A stretch of 64,000 nt of DNA, from the NCBI GenBank assembly GCA_008923315.1, contig WBSF01000007.1:464247-528246 (forward strand), in the 5' to 3' direction. The stretch is from Betaproteobacteria bacterium SCN1. GTDB taxonomy: Bacteria; Pseudomonadota; Gammaproteobacteria; Burkholderiales; Thiobacillaceae. The position numbers and the translations under genes are program-made. Positions within the stretch are counted from its first letter, which is position 1, and every line of letters begins with the position of its first letter. Positions 36,601-45,587 of this stretch are shown here, in pieces. The notes under the pieces were generated by a model. It had not been told where the DNA came from. It worked only from the letters and a program-made list of their open reading frames with translations, and made no database searches.

Positions 36601-39600
36601 ATGCTGACGCACATCACCGAATTCGCACTGGCGCGGCGCTGGCTGGTTCTCGTTCTGGCCGCGGTGTTGGCGGGGCTGGGCGTACGCGCCTTCCAACTGA
36701 TCCCGATCGATGCCTTTCCTGACGTTTCGACGACGCAGGTCAAGCTGATCCTGAAAGCGCCCGGCATGACGCCGGAAGAGGTCGAGGCGCGCATCACCCA
36801 GCCGGTCGAGACCGAGCTGCTGGGGATCCCGCGCCAGACCATCCTGCGCAGCCAGTCGAAGAACGCGCTGGCCGACATCACCGTCGATTTCGAGGAAGGC
36901 ACCGACATCTACTGGGCGCGGCAGCAGGTGGCCGAACGCTTCGCCAACGTCAAGGGCGATCTCCCGGCCAACGTCGCGGGCGGCCTGGCGCCGATCTCGA
37001 CTCCGCTGTCCGAGCTTTTCATGTTCACCATCGAAGGCCCGCTGTCGCTGGCGGACAAGCGCACGCTGCTCGACTGGACGATCCGCCCGCAGTTGCGGGC
37101 CCTGCCCGGCGTGGCCGACGTCAATGCGCTCGGCGGCCGGGTCGCGACGTTCGCGGTGAGCCCCGATCCCGTGGCGCTGGCCGCCCGTGGCGTGAGCTTC
37201 GACGAACTGCGCGGCGCGCTGGCGCAAAACACCCGCAACGACGGCGCCGGCCGCGTCGACGAGGGCGAGGAAACCTGGGTCGTGCGCGTCGACGGCGGCA
37301 TCCGCTCGCTCGACGATTTGCGCGCGATCGGGATCAAGTCCGTCGACGGCGTGGTGGTGACCGTCGGCGACGTCGCGCAGGTCGGAATGGATGCGCTGAC
37401 CCGCTACGGCGCGGTGACGCAGAACGGCCAGGGCGAGGCCGTCGAAGGCCTGGTGATCGGCCTGAAGGGTGTCAACGCCGGTGCGCTCATCGAGCGCGTC
37501 AAGGCGAAGCTGGCGGCCATCCAGGCCACGCTGCCCGCGGGCGTGACGATCTCGCCGTTCTACGACCGCTCGCAACTGGTCGGGCGCGCCGTGGGTACGG
37601 TCAGCCGTGCGCTGATCGAGGCGGCGGTGCTGGTGGTGGTGCTGCTGCTGCTGTTTCTCGGCAACCTGCGGGCGGCGCTCGTCGTCGCGCTGATCCTGCC
37701 CTTGAGCGTGCTCGCCACCTTCATCCTGATGCGCCTGTTCGGCTTGTCGGCCAACCTGATGAGCCTGGGCGGGCTCGCCATCGCCATCGGCCTGCTGGTC
37801 GACGCCGCCGTGGTGGTGGTGGAGAACGTCGTCGCCCATTTGGCGCACGACCCCGCCAACCTGCGGGAAACGCCGACCCAGCGCGTGCTGTGGGCGGTGC
37901 AGGAAGTGGCGCGTCCGGTGGCCTCGGGCATCGCCATCATCGCCATCGTGTTCCTGCCGCTGCTGACCCTGCAGGGTCTGGAAGGCAAGCTCTTCGCACC
38001 GGTGGCGCTGACCATCGTGTTCGCGCTGGCCGCGTCGCTGCTGCTCGCGATCACCGTCATCCCGGTGCTGGCCTCGCTGCTGCTGAAGCAGGCGCCGCAC
38101 GAGGACCCCTGGCTGCTGCGCACCATCCAGCGCGCCTACACGCCGCTGCTCGATCGCGCGCTGGCGCGGCCGAAGCCCGTCTACGTTGCGGCGGGCGTGC
38201 TGATGCTGGCGGCTGCCGGCGTCTATCCGCTGATCGGCAAGACCTTCATGCCGGTGATGGACGAGGGCGACATCCTGCTGCAACTGGAAAAGCTGCCGTC
38301 GATCAGCCTCGAACAGTCGATCCAGCAGGATCTGCGCGTGCAGCAGGCCTTGCTGAAATCGGTGCCGGAAATCCGCCGCATCGTCGGCCGCGTCGGTGCC
38401 GACGAACTGGGGCTCGACCCGATGGGGCTGAACGACACCGACAGCTTTCTCGTGCTGAAACCGGTGAAGGAATGGCGGCGTCCGGACAAGGACTGGCTGA
38501 TCGACGAGATTCGCAAGGTGGTCGAGGGCTTCCCGGGCATCGCCTACAACTTCACCCAGCCGATCGACATGCGCGTGTCGGAGATGCTCACCGGCTCGCG
38601 CGGCGACGTCGCGATCAAGGTCTTCGGCCCCGATCTCGCCACGCTCAACCGGCTGACCGGGGCGATTGCCGGCGCCATCGGCAAGGTTCCCGGCGCGCTC
38701 GACGTCTATACCCAGCAGAACGCCGGCGTGCAGTACCTGCAGGCGGAGATCGACCGCCAGGCCGCCGCCCGTTTCGGTCTGTCGGTGGACGACGTCGCGC
38801 AGCTCTTGCGTACCCAGCTCGAAGGCGAGGTCATCGGCGTGATCCAGCAGCAGGGTCGCCGGGTGCCCCTGCAACTGCGCGGGCCGGCCGACCTGCGGGC
38901 TTCGCCCGACGCGCTGCAGGCGATCCGGCTGACGCTGGCCGACGGTCGCACGATCGGTCTCGACCAGGTCGCCCGGCTCAGGCGCACCGACGGTCCGGTG
39001 GCGGTGAAACGCGAAAACGCGGCCCGCTTCGCCGTGGTGCAGAGCAACGTATCCGGCCGCGACCTGGTCGGTTTCGTCGAGGACGCCCGGGCCGCGGTCG
39101 CCGCGCAGGTGGAACTGCCGCCGGGCTACCACCTCGCCTGGGGCGGCCAGTTCGAGAACCAGCAGCGCGCGGCGACGCGTCTGCTGCTGGTGGTGCCGGT
39201 CGCCCTGCTGCTGATCGGCTTCCTGCTTTACGTCACCTTCGGCGAGGCGCGCCAGGCCGTGCTGGTGATGGCGAACGTGCCGCTCGCGCTGGTCGGCGGC
39301 ATCTTCGCGCTGGCGGCTTCGGGCGAGTATCTGTCGGTGCCGGCCTCGGTGGGATTCATTGCGCTGCTGGGCATCGCCGTGCTGAACGGCGTGGTGCTGG
39401 TCAGTTATTTCAACCAGTTGCGGGCGCAGGGCCTGCGCGGCCACGCCGTCGTCCGCGACGGCGCGCTGCGGCGGCTGCGGCCGGTGCTGATGACGGCGAG
39501 CATCGCCGCCTTCGGCCTGGTGCCGCTGCTGTTCGCCAGCGGGCCGGGCTCCGAAATCCAGCGCCCGCTCGCCATCGTCGTGATCGGCGGACTGGTCAGC

Positions 39601-39672
39601 GCCACGCTGCTGACGCTGGTGCTGCTGCCGCTGCTCTATCGCCAGTTCATCATGAAAGGGGAATCCGCATGA
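36601..39672 (+). CDS. HME-family RND heavy metal efflux pump
   Basis: Inner membrane proton-driven pump of 1023 residues with twelve transmembrane segments and two large periplasmic loops, in the CzcA/CusA family (IPIDAFPDVSTTQVKL at the start). The fourth helix reads IAIGLLVDAAVVVVENV. It has the key Asp but an Ala where the Co/Zn/Cd-exporting CzcA group has DGA, so substrate specificity cannot be copied from CzcA. Copper or silver is plausible given the nearby copper oxidase. It overlaps the next gene by four bases. Confidence 0.92.
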   Translation: MLTHITEFALARRWLVLVLAAVLAGLGVRAFQLIPIDAFPDVSTTQVKLILKAPGMTPEEVEARITQPVETELLGIPRQTILRSQSKNALADITVDFEEGTDIYWARQQVAERFANVKGDLPANVAGGLAPISTPLSELFMFTIEGPLSLADKRTLLDWTIRPQLRALPGVADVNALGGRVATFAVSPDPVALAARGVSFDELRGALAQNTRNDGAGRVDEGEETWVVRVDGGIRSLDDLRAIGIKSVDGVVVTVGDVAQVGMDALTRYGAVTQNGQGEAVEGLVIGLKGVNAGALIERVKAKLAAIQATLPAGVTISPFYDRSQLVGRAVGTVSRALIEAAVLVVVLLLLFLGNLRAALVVALILPLSVLATFILMRLFGLSANLMSLGGLAIAIGLLVDAAVVVVENVVAHLAHDPANLRETPTQRVLWAVQEVARPVASGIAIIAIVFLPLLTLQGLEGKLFAPVALTIVFALAASLLLAITVIPVLASLLLKQAPHEDPWLLRTIQRAYTPLLDRALARPKPVYVAAGVLMLAAAGVYPLIGKTFMPVMDEGDILLQLEKLPSISLEQSIQQDLRVQQALLKSVPEIRRIVGRVGADELGLDPMGLNDTDSFLVLKPVKEWRRPDKDWLIDEIRKVVEGFPGIAYNFTQPIDMRVSEMLTGSRGDVAIKVFGPDLATLNRLTGAIAGAIGKVPGALDVYTQQNAGVQYLQAEIDRQAAARFGLSVDDVAQLLRTQLEGEVIGVIQQQGRRVPLQLRGPADLRASPDALQAIRLTLADGRTIGLDQVARLRRTDGPVAVKRENAARFAVVQSNVSGRDLVGFVEDARAAVAAQVELPPGYHLAWGGQFENQQRAATRLLLVVPVALLLIGFLLYVTFGEARQAVLVMANVPLALVGGIFALAASGEYLSVPASVGFIALLGIAVLNGVVLVSYFNQLRAQGLRGHAVVRDGALRRLRPVLMTASIAAFGLVPLLFASGPGSEIQRPLAIVVIGGLVSATLLTLVLLPLLYRQFIMKGESA

Positions 39673-40940
39673 ACGCGGTGCGTTGTCTGACGCTGGCGCT
39701 GGCATGCGCCCTGCCGGTCTGGCCTCTGACAGGGCAGGCCGGCCATCTGCCCGATCCGCAGGCGGCGCAGGCGGCCCTGCAGGCCGCGCCAGCCGTCGCG
39801 CAGGCGCGCGGGGAACTGGCCGCGCAGACGTACCGGAGCGAGGGGCTTGGGCGCGGCACCGCCGAATGGTCCGTCACGGCGGACGCGCTGCAACGCCGCG
39901 TCGACGTGCCCCGGGATCGTTACGCCGAATGGGGGCTCGCCGTTTCGCGGCCGCTGCGCATGCCCGCGCGTGCCGAGGCCGACCGCGCGCTCGGCGCGGC
40001 GCGGCTCGCCCACGCCGAGGCCAGTCTGGGCGAGGCGCTGCACGAAAGCGGCCGGCAGTTGCTCGCACTGTGGTTCGACTGGCTGGCCGAAGCCGGCCAG
40101 TCGGACGTGTGGCGCACGCAGGTCGAACTGGCCGAGCGCCAGCTCGACGCCGTGAATGCGCGGATCAGGCTGGGCGAAGCGGCGCGGGCGGAACGGGTCA
40201 GCGCCGAGGCCGCGCGGGCGAACGTCCGGTTGCAGGCGCAGCAGGCCGCCGCGCGCCTGCGGCAGGCCGCCGCCCGCCTGCGCGCGCAGTATCCGACGCT
40301 GGCGCCCGCGCTGGACGAGGCCCTGCCGCAGCCGGCGGCGCCCGCGGGCGCCGCCCCGGACTATGTCGAGGCGGTGCTCGCGCACAGCCACGAGAACCTG
40401 CGCGCCCGGCGCCAGGCGGAGATGCTGGGGGCCGAAGCGCGCCAGTACGCGCGCCGCCGCAGCGTCGATCCGAATCTGGGCGTGTTCTACAAGAACGAAA
40501 CGGGCGGCAGCGAGCACGTGCTGGGCGTGAGTCTCGGGCTGACGCTGCCGGGCCCGGCGCGGCGCAGCGAACAGCAGGCGGCGGAAGCGCTGCGCGATAC
40601 GGCGAACGACGCGGCGGCGCGTCTGGAGGCGCGTCTGCGCGCCGAGGCCGAGGCGAATTTCGAGGCGGCGACGGCGCTGGCGGCGAACTGGCGGCAGGCC
40701 GAGCAGGCCGCGCTGGCACTGGAAGAATCGGCCCGGCTGGCGGCGCGGGCCTACGCCCTCGGCGAAGGCGGGCTCGACGCGGTGCTGACGGCGCGCCGGC
40801 TGGCGCTGGAAGGGCGTCTGCAGGAACGCCAGATGCGGGTGGCGGCGCTGGCGGCGGATGCGCGCCTGAAGCTGGATGCGCACACCCTGTGGCCGCTGGA
40901 TGCCGATGTGGGTATGGACAGCGCGCACGCCCACCCATAG
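39669..40940 (+). CDS. TolC-family outer membrane protein of the RND operon
   Basis: A 423-residue protein with a signal peptide (ending near TGQAGH) and long Ala/Arg/Glu-rich helices typical of outer membrane factors, including GVSLGLTLPGPARRS in the second repeat. It has no lipoprotein cysteine, unlike the one at 26.9-28.2 kb. The ATG overlaps the pump stop (ATGA), making a complete three-component efflux operon with the two preceding genes. It ends in HAHP. Confidence 0.88.
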   Translation: MNAVRCLTLALACALPVWPLTGQAGHLPDPQAAQAALQAAPAVAQARGELAAQTYRSEGLGRGTAEWSVTADALQRRVDVPRDRYAEWGLAVSRPLRMPARAEADRALGAARLAHAEASLGEALHESGRQLLALWFDWLAEAGQSDVWRTQVELAERQLDAVNARIRLGEAARAERVSAEAARANVRLQAQQAAARLRQAAARLRAQYPTLAPALDEALPQPAAPAGAAPDYVEAVLAHSHENLRARRQAEMLGAEARQYARRRSVDPNLGVFYKNETGGSEHVLGVSLGLTLPGPARRSEQQAAEALRDTANDAAARLEARLRAEAEANFEAATALAANWRQAEQAALALEESARLAARAYALGEGGLDAVLTARRLALEGRLQERQMRVAALAADARLKLDAHTLWPLDADVGMDSAHAHP

Positions 40941-40956
40941 CGGATGAGCATGCCCT

Positions 40957-41730
40957 CTAGGGCGTATCGGCGGCCGCGGTTGAAGCCGATGCCGACGTTT
41001 CGGCCGGCACAGGCGCGACGGGCGCGAGCCCTGTCGCACCCATGCGGCGCGCTTCTTCCTGCATGGCCGCGATCTGTTCGGGCTTGAGCTGCCACACCAG
41101 GCTGTCGCGCGCCTTGGCGGCCGACTCTACGCCCTGTGCGGCGGCGAGATTGAACCAGAGATAGGCCCGTGCCTTGTCGATCGGGGTGCCGGTCCCGTAG
41201 CGGTGGAGCTCGCCGAGGCTGTATTGCGCGGGCGCGTAGCCCCGCAGTGCGGGTTTTTCGATCCAGTTGAACGCGGCCTTGTAGTCCTGCACCACACCGC
41301 GCCCTTGCAGCAGGGCCAGGCCGTAGCGGTACTGGGCTTCGAGCACGCCCTGGCGGGCGGCTTGGGCAAACCATTTCGCGGCTTCGGTTTCGTTCTTGAT
41401 GACGCCGTCGCCTTCCAGGTAGCGCAGGCCGAGCGCAAGCTGTGCGTCGGGATCGCCTTTCGCGGCGCGCTCGTGCGGCACGCGTTCCGGCGGTGCGTTG
41501 GCGGATTCGACATGCGCCGGCGGTGTGGCCAGCCACATGGTGGCGGCGATCAGTACGCCGCCGGCCAGCAGCAGCAGGATGGGTTTGGCCGGATTGAGCA
41601 TCCAGAACCGGTGATGGCATTCGCGGCAGCGCAGCGGCGAATAGAGCGTCATGCGGCGGATGCCGTCATAAGCGTGGAGTTTGGCGCCGCGTATCTTGTC
41701 GCTGCCGCACTGGGGACAGGTACGTGTCAT
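40957..41730 (-). CDS. Zinc-ribbon, membrane-anchored Sel1-repeat protein
   Basis: A 257-residue protein with an unusual layout. An N-terminal zinc ribbon (C5, C8, C35, C38) and one transmembrane helix (about 46-66) are followed by about three Sel1-like repeats (LALGLRYLEGDGV, YGLALLQGRGVVQDY, YSLGELHRYGTGTP) in the periplasm, and an Ala/Pro-rich tail. Sel1 repeats mediate protein contacts. I infer an envelope scaffold or stress role but cannot be specific. It converges on the RND operon. Confidence 0.75.
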   Translation of the reverse strand: MTRTCPQCGSDKIRGAKLHAYDGIRRMTLYSPLRCRECHHRFWMLNPAKPILLLLAGGVLIAATMWLATPPAHVESANAPPERVPHERAAKGDPDAQLALGLRYLEGDGVIKNETEAAKWFAQAARQGVLEAQYRYGLALLQGRGVVQDYKAAFNWIEKPALRGYAPAQYSLGELHRYGTGTPIDKARAYLWFNLAAAQGVESAAKARDSLVWQLKPEQIAAMQEEARRMGATGLAPVAPVPAETSASASTAAADTP

Positions 41731-41835
41731 GCGGAGGCATCCATGCCCGGCGACGGTTCGAACCGCGGCGACAGGAAATCGGGGCGTGGATACGTACGCA
41801 GCCGCCTGAGCGGTGGCTGCGTACGGGGAACGGGC

Positions 41836-42630
41836 TTAGAGCTTGCCGCCACCTTCGACAAGCAGATAGGCGACCGCGTGGGCCAGATCGGCATCCGCCA
41901 TGTCGGCATGGCCGCCTTTGGCCGGCATGCCGCGGATCCCGTTCAGCGCGTGATCGTACAGGGTGGCATAGCCCTGCGCGATGCGGTCTTTCCAGGCGGC
42001 CTTGTCGCCCAGTTTGGGCGCACCGGCCACGCCGGCGGCATGGCAGACAGCGCAACTGGCTTCGTAGACAGCCTTGCCCTTGGCGGGATCGCCCTTGGGC
42101 GCGCCCGCCGCGCCGGCTGCCGTGGCTGCAGCCGGTTCGGGCGTCTTGAATTTCGCGCCGGCCGCGTTGGTCATGTAGACCACCGCGCGTCCTACCTCGA
42201 TATCGGACAGGTCGCTGTCGCCGCCGCGCGGCGGCATCTGGCGAAGGCCTTCGATGGCATGCTTGAGCAGGGTGTCGTAGCCCTGCGCGATGCGCGGGGC
42301 CCAATCGCCCTTGTTTTCGTATTTCGGTGCGCCCAGTGCGCCGGACGTGTGGCAGGTGGTGCAGACAGCATCGAAGACCGCCTGTCCCGATTTTTCGACA
42401 CGGGGGGCGTTGGCGTCGCGTGCGGACAACGTGGCGAAAGGTTTGATGCGGTCGACCGTCGCCTTGTTCGCCGCTTCGCTCGAAGCATCCGGTTTGTGCG
42501 AGCTCTGGATGCCGATGACCAGTTGCGCAATCAGGAAGATCGCCAGCAGCGGAGCGAACAGGCCGGCGAGGAGCGAGATGATGACTTCACGCGGCGTGGC
42601 CTGCGTCATCTTGGCGTGCGAATCAGCCAT
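41836..42630 (-). CDS. Membrane-anchored dihaem cytochrome c (tandem c5-like)
   Basis: A 264-residue protein with an N-terminal membrane anchor (about 16-40) and two similar class I cytochrome c domains. Haem motifs are CTTCH at 90-94 and CAVCH at 193-197. Each has the same downstream context (DRIAQGY/PRIAQGY, then GLRQMPPRGG and GIRGMPAKGG supplying a Met ligand). The domains look like a duplicated cytochrome c5 unit joined by an Ala-rich linker. Probable role: periplasmic electron transfer from the quinol-oxidising chain to a terminal oxidase. Confidence 0.88.
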   Translation of the reverse strand: MADSHAKMTQATPREVIISLLAGLFAPLLAIFLIAQLVIGIQSSHKPDASSEAANKATVDRIKPFATLSARDANAPRVEKSGQAVFDAVCTTCHTSGALGAPKYENKGDWAPRIAQGYDTLLKHAIEGLRQMPPRGGDSDLSDIEVGRAVVYMTNAAGAKFKTPEPAAATAAGAAGAPKGDPAKGKAVYEASCAVCHAAGVAGAPKLGDKAAWKDRIAQGYATLYDHALNGIRGMPAKGGHADMADADLAHAVAYLLVEGGGKL

Positions 42631-42705
42631 GAAATTATCCTTGGTGGGGCGCTTCGAAAGCAGGCATTATAAGGAAAGCCCAGTGGGCAGGAAAGGGCGT
42701 GCGGA

Positions 42706-42734
42706 TGGACGGCCCCGGGCAAACCCGCTATGCT
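42706..42734 (+). promoter_or_regulatory. Candidate promoter for tRNA-Arg
   Basis: TGGACG and TATGCT are separated by 17 bases, ending 24 bases before the tRNA 5' end. Confidence 0.4.
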
Positions 42735-42758
42735 TCGGCGCGCATCCGTTTCCTCATG

Positions 42759-42835
42759 GCGCCCGTAGCTCAGCTGGATAGAGTACTGCCCTCCGAAGGC
42801 AGGGGTCGTGCGTTCGAATCGCGCCGGGCGCGCCA
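42759..42835 (+). tRNA. tRNA-Arg (anticodon CCG)
   Basis: A 77-base cloverleaf: acceptor GCGCCCG pairs with CGGGCGC, anticodon stem CTGCC/GGCAG holds loop CTCCGAA (anticodon CCG, for CGG codons), the T-loop is TTCGAAT, and an encoded CCA ends at 42835. It is not interrupted and no integrase lies downstream. Confidence 0.95.
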
Positions 42836-42943
42836 ACCATTCCATCGTCCTCGCCGGTCCGTCAGTCCATTGCGGCGTGAGGGTTTAATCCGCCCGCGGC
42901 GCGGGTAAACTTGTGCGCCTGTATTCCCGAAGGTTTCGTGATC

Positions 42944-43342
42944 ATGGCATTGCCCACTCCCACCGACATCAAACTGCACCAGGCGTCCAAAAAACTGGAA
43001 ATCGCCTTTGCTGACGGCGCGCGTTTCGAGTTGCCGTTCGAATTCCTGCGCGTCTATTCGCCTTCTGCCGAGGTGCGCGGCCATGGCCCTGGCCAGGAGG
43101 TGCTGCAGACCGGCAAGAAGGGTGTCACCATCAATGCCGCCGAGCCGGTCGGACATTACGGCATCAACTTCTTTTTCTCCGACGGCCACGACACCGGCAT
43201 CTATTCCTGGGAATACCTCTACGACCTGGGCGTGAACCACGATGCCCTCTGGGCCGACTACCTGCGCCGCATGGAAGCGGCCGGCGCCTCGCGCGATCCC
43301 GGCATTGCCGAGATGTTCCAGCGCAAGGTTCAGCCGAAGTAG
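42944..43342 (+). CDS. DUF971 protein (GBBH-like N-terminal domain)
   Basis: A 132-residue single-domain protein with the DUF971 pattern: IKLHQASKKLEIAFADG, ELPFEFLRVYSPSAEV, and YGINFFFSDGHDTGIYSWEYL. This domain is the zinc-containing N-terminal part of gamma-butyrobetaine hydroxylase; stand-alone forms are linked by others to iron-sulfur metabolism, but function here is unproven. The start is ATG 42944. In many relatives ubiE follows; here a terminator and a kinase-like gene follow instead. Confidence 0.85.
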   Translation: MALPTPTDIKLHQASKKLEIAFADGARFELPFEFLRVYSPSAEVRGHGPGQEVLQTGKKGVTINAAEPVGHYGINFFFSDGHDTGIYSWEYLYDLGVNHDALWADYLRRMEAAGASRDPGIAEMFQRKVQPK

Positions 43343-43365
43343 GCCGTGGCGGACACCCGGCCGAG

Positions 43366-43390
43366 AAACGCGCCCCACGGGGCGCGTTTT
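43366..43390 (+). terminator. Rho-independent terminator after the DUF971 gene
   Basis: AAACGCGCCCC and GGGGCGCGTTT form an 11 bp stem around a two-base centre and end in TTTT. Being A/T-flanked on both sides, it can act in both directions. It ends 20 bases before the next gene's ATG. Confidence 0.8.
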
Positions 43391-43410
43391 GCGTGGGTGG
43401 GCGGCGAACC

Positions 43411-44289
43411 ATGAATTTCGTCGATGCGGTTGCGGCGGCGATCGCACAGACCACCGGCGAGGCATTCGCGCCGCGCGAAATGCACAGTGTGTCCGGCGGC
43501 GACATCCATGCGGCCCATGTGCTGACGGATGGCGCGCGGCGGTTCTTCGTCAAGGCGAACCGGGCCGACCGGCTGCCGATGTTCGAGGCCGAGGCCGAGG
43601 CGCTCGACGCGCTGGCGGCGAGCGGTGCGGTGCGCGTACCGCACCCGGTCTGTCTCGGCGCGGTGGCGGGGCAGGCCTATCTGGCGATGGAATACCTGGC
43701 GCTGCACGGTCGCGGCGATGCCGCGGCACTGGGTACGGCGCTGGCCGCCCTGCATCGGCAGCCGCAGGCGCGCTTCGGCTGGGCGCGCGACAACTGGATC
43801 GGCAGTACGCCCCAACCGAACGGTTGGCAGGATGACTGGATCGTCTTCTGGCGCGATGCGCGTCTGGGGGTTCAGTTCGAACTGGCCGCGCAAAACGGTC
43901 ATGGCGGCGCGTTGCAGCGCGACGGCGAAATCCTGCGGGCGCAGCTCGCGGCGTTCTTCGACGGCTACGCGCCGTTGCCCTCGCTGTTGCACGGCGATCT
44001 CTGGGGCGGCAACCACGGCTATCTGCCGGACGGTGCGCCGGTGCTGTTCGACCCCGCGTCCTACGTGGGCGACCGCGAATGCGATCTCGCCATGACCGAA
44101 CTGTTCGGCGGCTTTGCGGCGGATTTTTACGCCGCCTACCGCGCGGCCTGGCCGCTCGATACGGGGTACGCGGTGCGCCGCACGCTCTACAATCTCTACC
44201 ATGTCCTCAACCATGCCAACCTGTTCGGCGGCGGTTACGCGGCGCAGGCCGCACGCATGACCGCGCAGCTGCTGGCGGAGATCCGATGA
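43411..44289 (+). CDS. Fructosamine kinase-family protein
   Basis: A 292-residue protein of the fructosamine/ketosamine-3-kinase family in the protein-kinase/aminoglycoside phosphotransferase fold. It has FFVKANRADRLPMFEAEAEAL (nucleotide-binding Lys and Glu), the catalytic LLHGDLWGGNHGY and the metal-binding FDPASYVGDRECDLA. Such enzymes phosphorylate sugars bound to amines, allowing repair of glycated proteins. The start is ATG 43411; GTG 43393 is possible. It overlaps the next gene by four bases. Confidence 0.9.
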   Translation: MNFVDAVAAAIAQTTGEAFAPREMHSVSGGDIHAAHVLTDGARRFFVKANRADRLPMFEAEAEALDALAASGAVRVPHPVCLGAVAGQAYLAMEYLALHGRGDAAALGTALAALHRQPQARFGWARDNWIGSTPQPNGWQDDWIVFWRDARLGVQFELAAQNGHGGALQRDGEILRAQLAAFFDGYAPLPSLLHGDLWGGNHGYLPDGAPVLFDPASYVGDRECDLAMTELFGGFAADFYAAYRAAWPLDTGYAVRRTLYNLYHVLNHANLFGGGYAAQAARMTAQLLAEIR

Positions 44290-44774
44290 ACCCGATGCGA
44301 TTGCGTGATCTGGTGGCAGGCTTTGCGCTGACGCTCGCGGCCTGCAGCAGCCTGCCCTACAACGCAGTGCCGCCGCGGGTCGGCGTGGCCGACGTCGAAG
44401 TGAAAAGCCTGGGGCTGTTCGAGCAGACATTCGACGTGGGACTGCGGGTGAGCAACCCGAACGATTTCGATATCACGATCGAAGGGCTCGATTTCACGCT
44501 GGAAGTGAACGGCCGGCCCTTCGCCAGCGGCGTTTCGCAGGTGTCCGTTCGCGTGCCGGCGGTGGCGAGTGCCGTGCTGCGGGTCGACGCGGTCATGGAA
44601 TCGAAAAACCTGATCCGTCAGCTCAAGACGCTGCCGCCGGCGACCCTGGCCGAAGGCGTGCCTTATCGCATCAAGGGCCGGGTCAAGGTCGACAAGGCGT
44701 CGGGGTGGCTGCCGTTCGATCATGCCGGCGTGTACGGCGGCGAGGCGAAAAAGCCGAAAGGCAGGGCGATTTAG
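44286..44774 (+). CDS. LEA type 2-family lipoprotein
   Basis: A 162-residue protein with a lipoprotein signal (LVAGFALTLAACSSLPY, cysteine at about 20) and one LEA_2/WHy-type beta domain: VEVKSLGLFEQTFDVGLRVSNPNDFDITIEGLDFTLEVNG. Water-stress/hypersensitive-response domain lipoproteins are common in the proteobacterial periplasm; their role is unclear. It is co-translated with the fructosamine kinase-like gene (ATGA). Confidence 0.85.
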   Translation: MNPMRLRDLVAGFALTLAACSSLPYNAVPPRVGVADVEVKSLGLFEQTFDVGLRVSNPNDFDITIEGLDFTLEVNGRPFASGVSQVSVRVPAVASAVLRVDAVMESKNLIRQLKTLPPATLAEGVPYRIKGRVKVDKASGWLPFDHAGVYGGEAKKPKGRAI

Positions 44775-44834
44775 GCGTTCGGGGCGGCAGCCCGCGCCCA
44801 TGGGAAGTGGAACGCAGCGTCTCGATCCCTTTGA

Positions 44835-45587
44835 TCAGACGAGCGTGCGCAGCGTCGGCACGGCCAGCCCGAACGCGTCGGCGCGTGCCAGTGCCCGCTT
44901 CAGGCGGGTCGGGGCCGAGCGGCCGGTGCAACGGTGACCGGGGTCGCCGGCAAAAGCATCGAGCATGCCGGCGATCAGGTGCTCGGGGTCGAACGACCGG
45001 CCGGTGAGGGCCTCCTGCAGGGCGATCACGTCGGTGGCGACCGCGCGGGCGAAAGGCCGGTGGTCGCGCCACAGTTCGGCCACGGTGCCGCCGGTTTTCA
45101 GACCGGCCAGATTGGTGGTGAGGATATAGACGTTCTTCACCACCAGTTCGAAGAGCAGTGCGTCGCCTGTCGCCACCGCGCGCGCGGGCAGGTCGACCGT
45201 CGCGAGCGCGTCGATCAGCAGGCGCGCGCCGGGGCCGGCGACGGGCGAAGGAATCAGGGGTTTAGCGTCGCTGCCGGTCTTCTTTTCGAACCAGACCGAA
45301 ATCACCGTGGGGCCGGCGTAGCCGTGCGCTTCCCAGTCGAGCGGCAGCAGTTCGTTCTGGATCAGTGCCACGCGGTCGCGCCAGATGAAGGGCATTTCCG
45401 CCAACGCTCTCGCCAGATCGGCTTCGCCTACCGCCACCAGCACGAGTTCGGGTGCGGGGTGGGCAGCCGCCACGCTGCGCGCGTCGTCGTCGCGGTTGAC
45501 CGGCACCACCGTACGACCTGCACGCAGCAAGGCGCCGGCAAACACGCGGCCGAGCTGGCCGAGGCCGATGACGACGACTTCGCTCAT
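44835..45587 (-). CDS. NAD(P)-binding oxidoreductase, ketopantoate reductase-like
   Basis: A 250-residue protein with an N-terminal Rossmann motif [17 protein letters not shown] and the general layout of PanE/ApbA proteins, including a helical second half with [15 protein letters not shown]. The residues usually cited for ketopantoate reduction are not obvious, so substrate is open. ATG 45587 overlaps the upstream ybiT stop by four bases. Confidence 0.6.
   Translation of the reverse strand: MSEVVVIGLGQLGRVFAGALLRAGRTVVPVNRDDDARSVAAAHPAPELVLVAVGEADLARALAEMPFIWRDRVALIQNELLPLDWEAHGYAGPTVISVWFEKKTGSDAKPLIPSPVAGPGARLLIDALATVDLPARAVATGDALLFELVVKNVYILTTNLAGLKTGGTVAELWRDHRPFARAVATDVIALQEALTGRSFDPEHLIAGMLDAFAGDPGHRCTGRSAPTRLKRALARADAFGLAVPTLRTLV

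Noticed and set aside
34996-39705. A 1569-codon open frame on the minus strand opposite the RND genes
   Set aside because: It mirrors the codon structure of clear RND adaptor and pump genes on the plus strand, is full of His/Arg/Gln repeats of the kind antisense high-GC frames give, and has no domain.
42759-42835. tRNA-Arg as an integration site
   Set aside because: No integrase, no repeated tRNA 3' end and ordinary conserved genes downstream.
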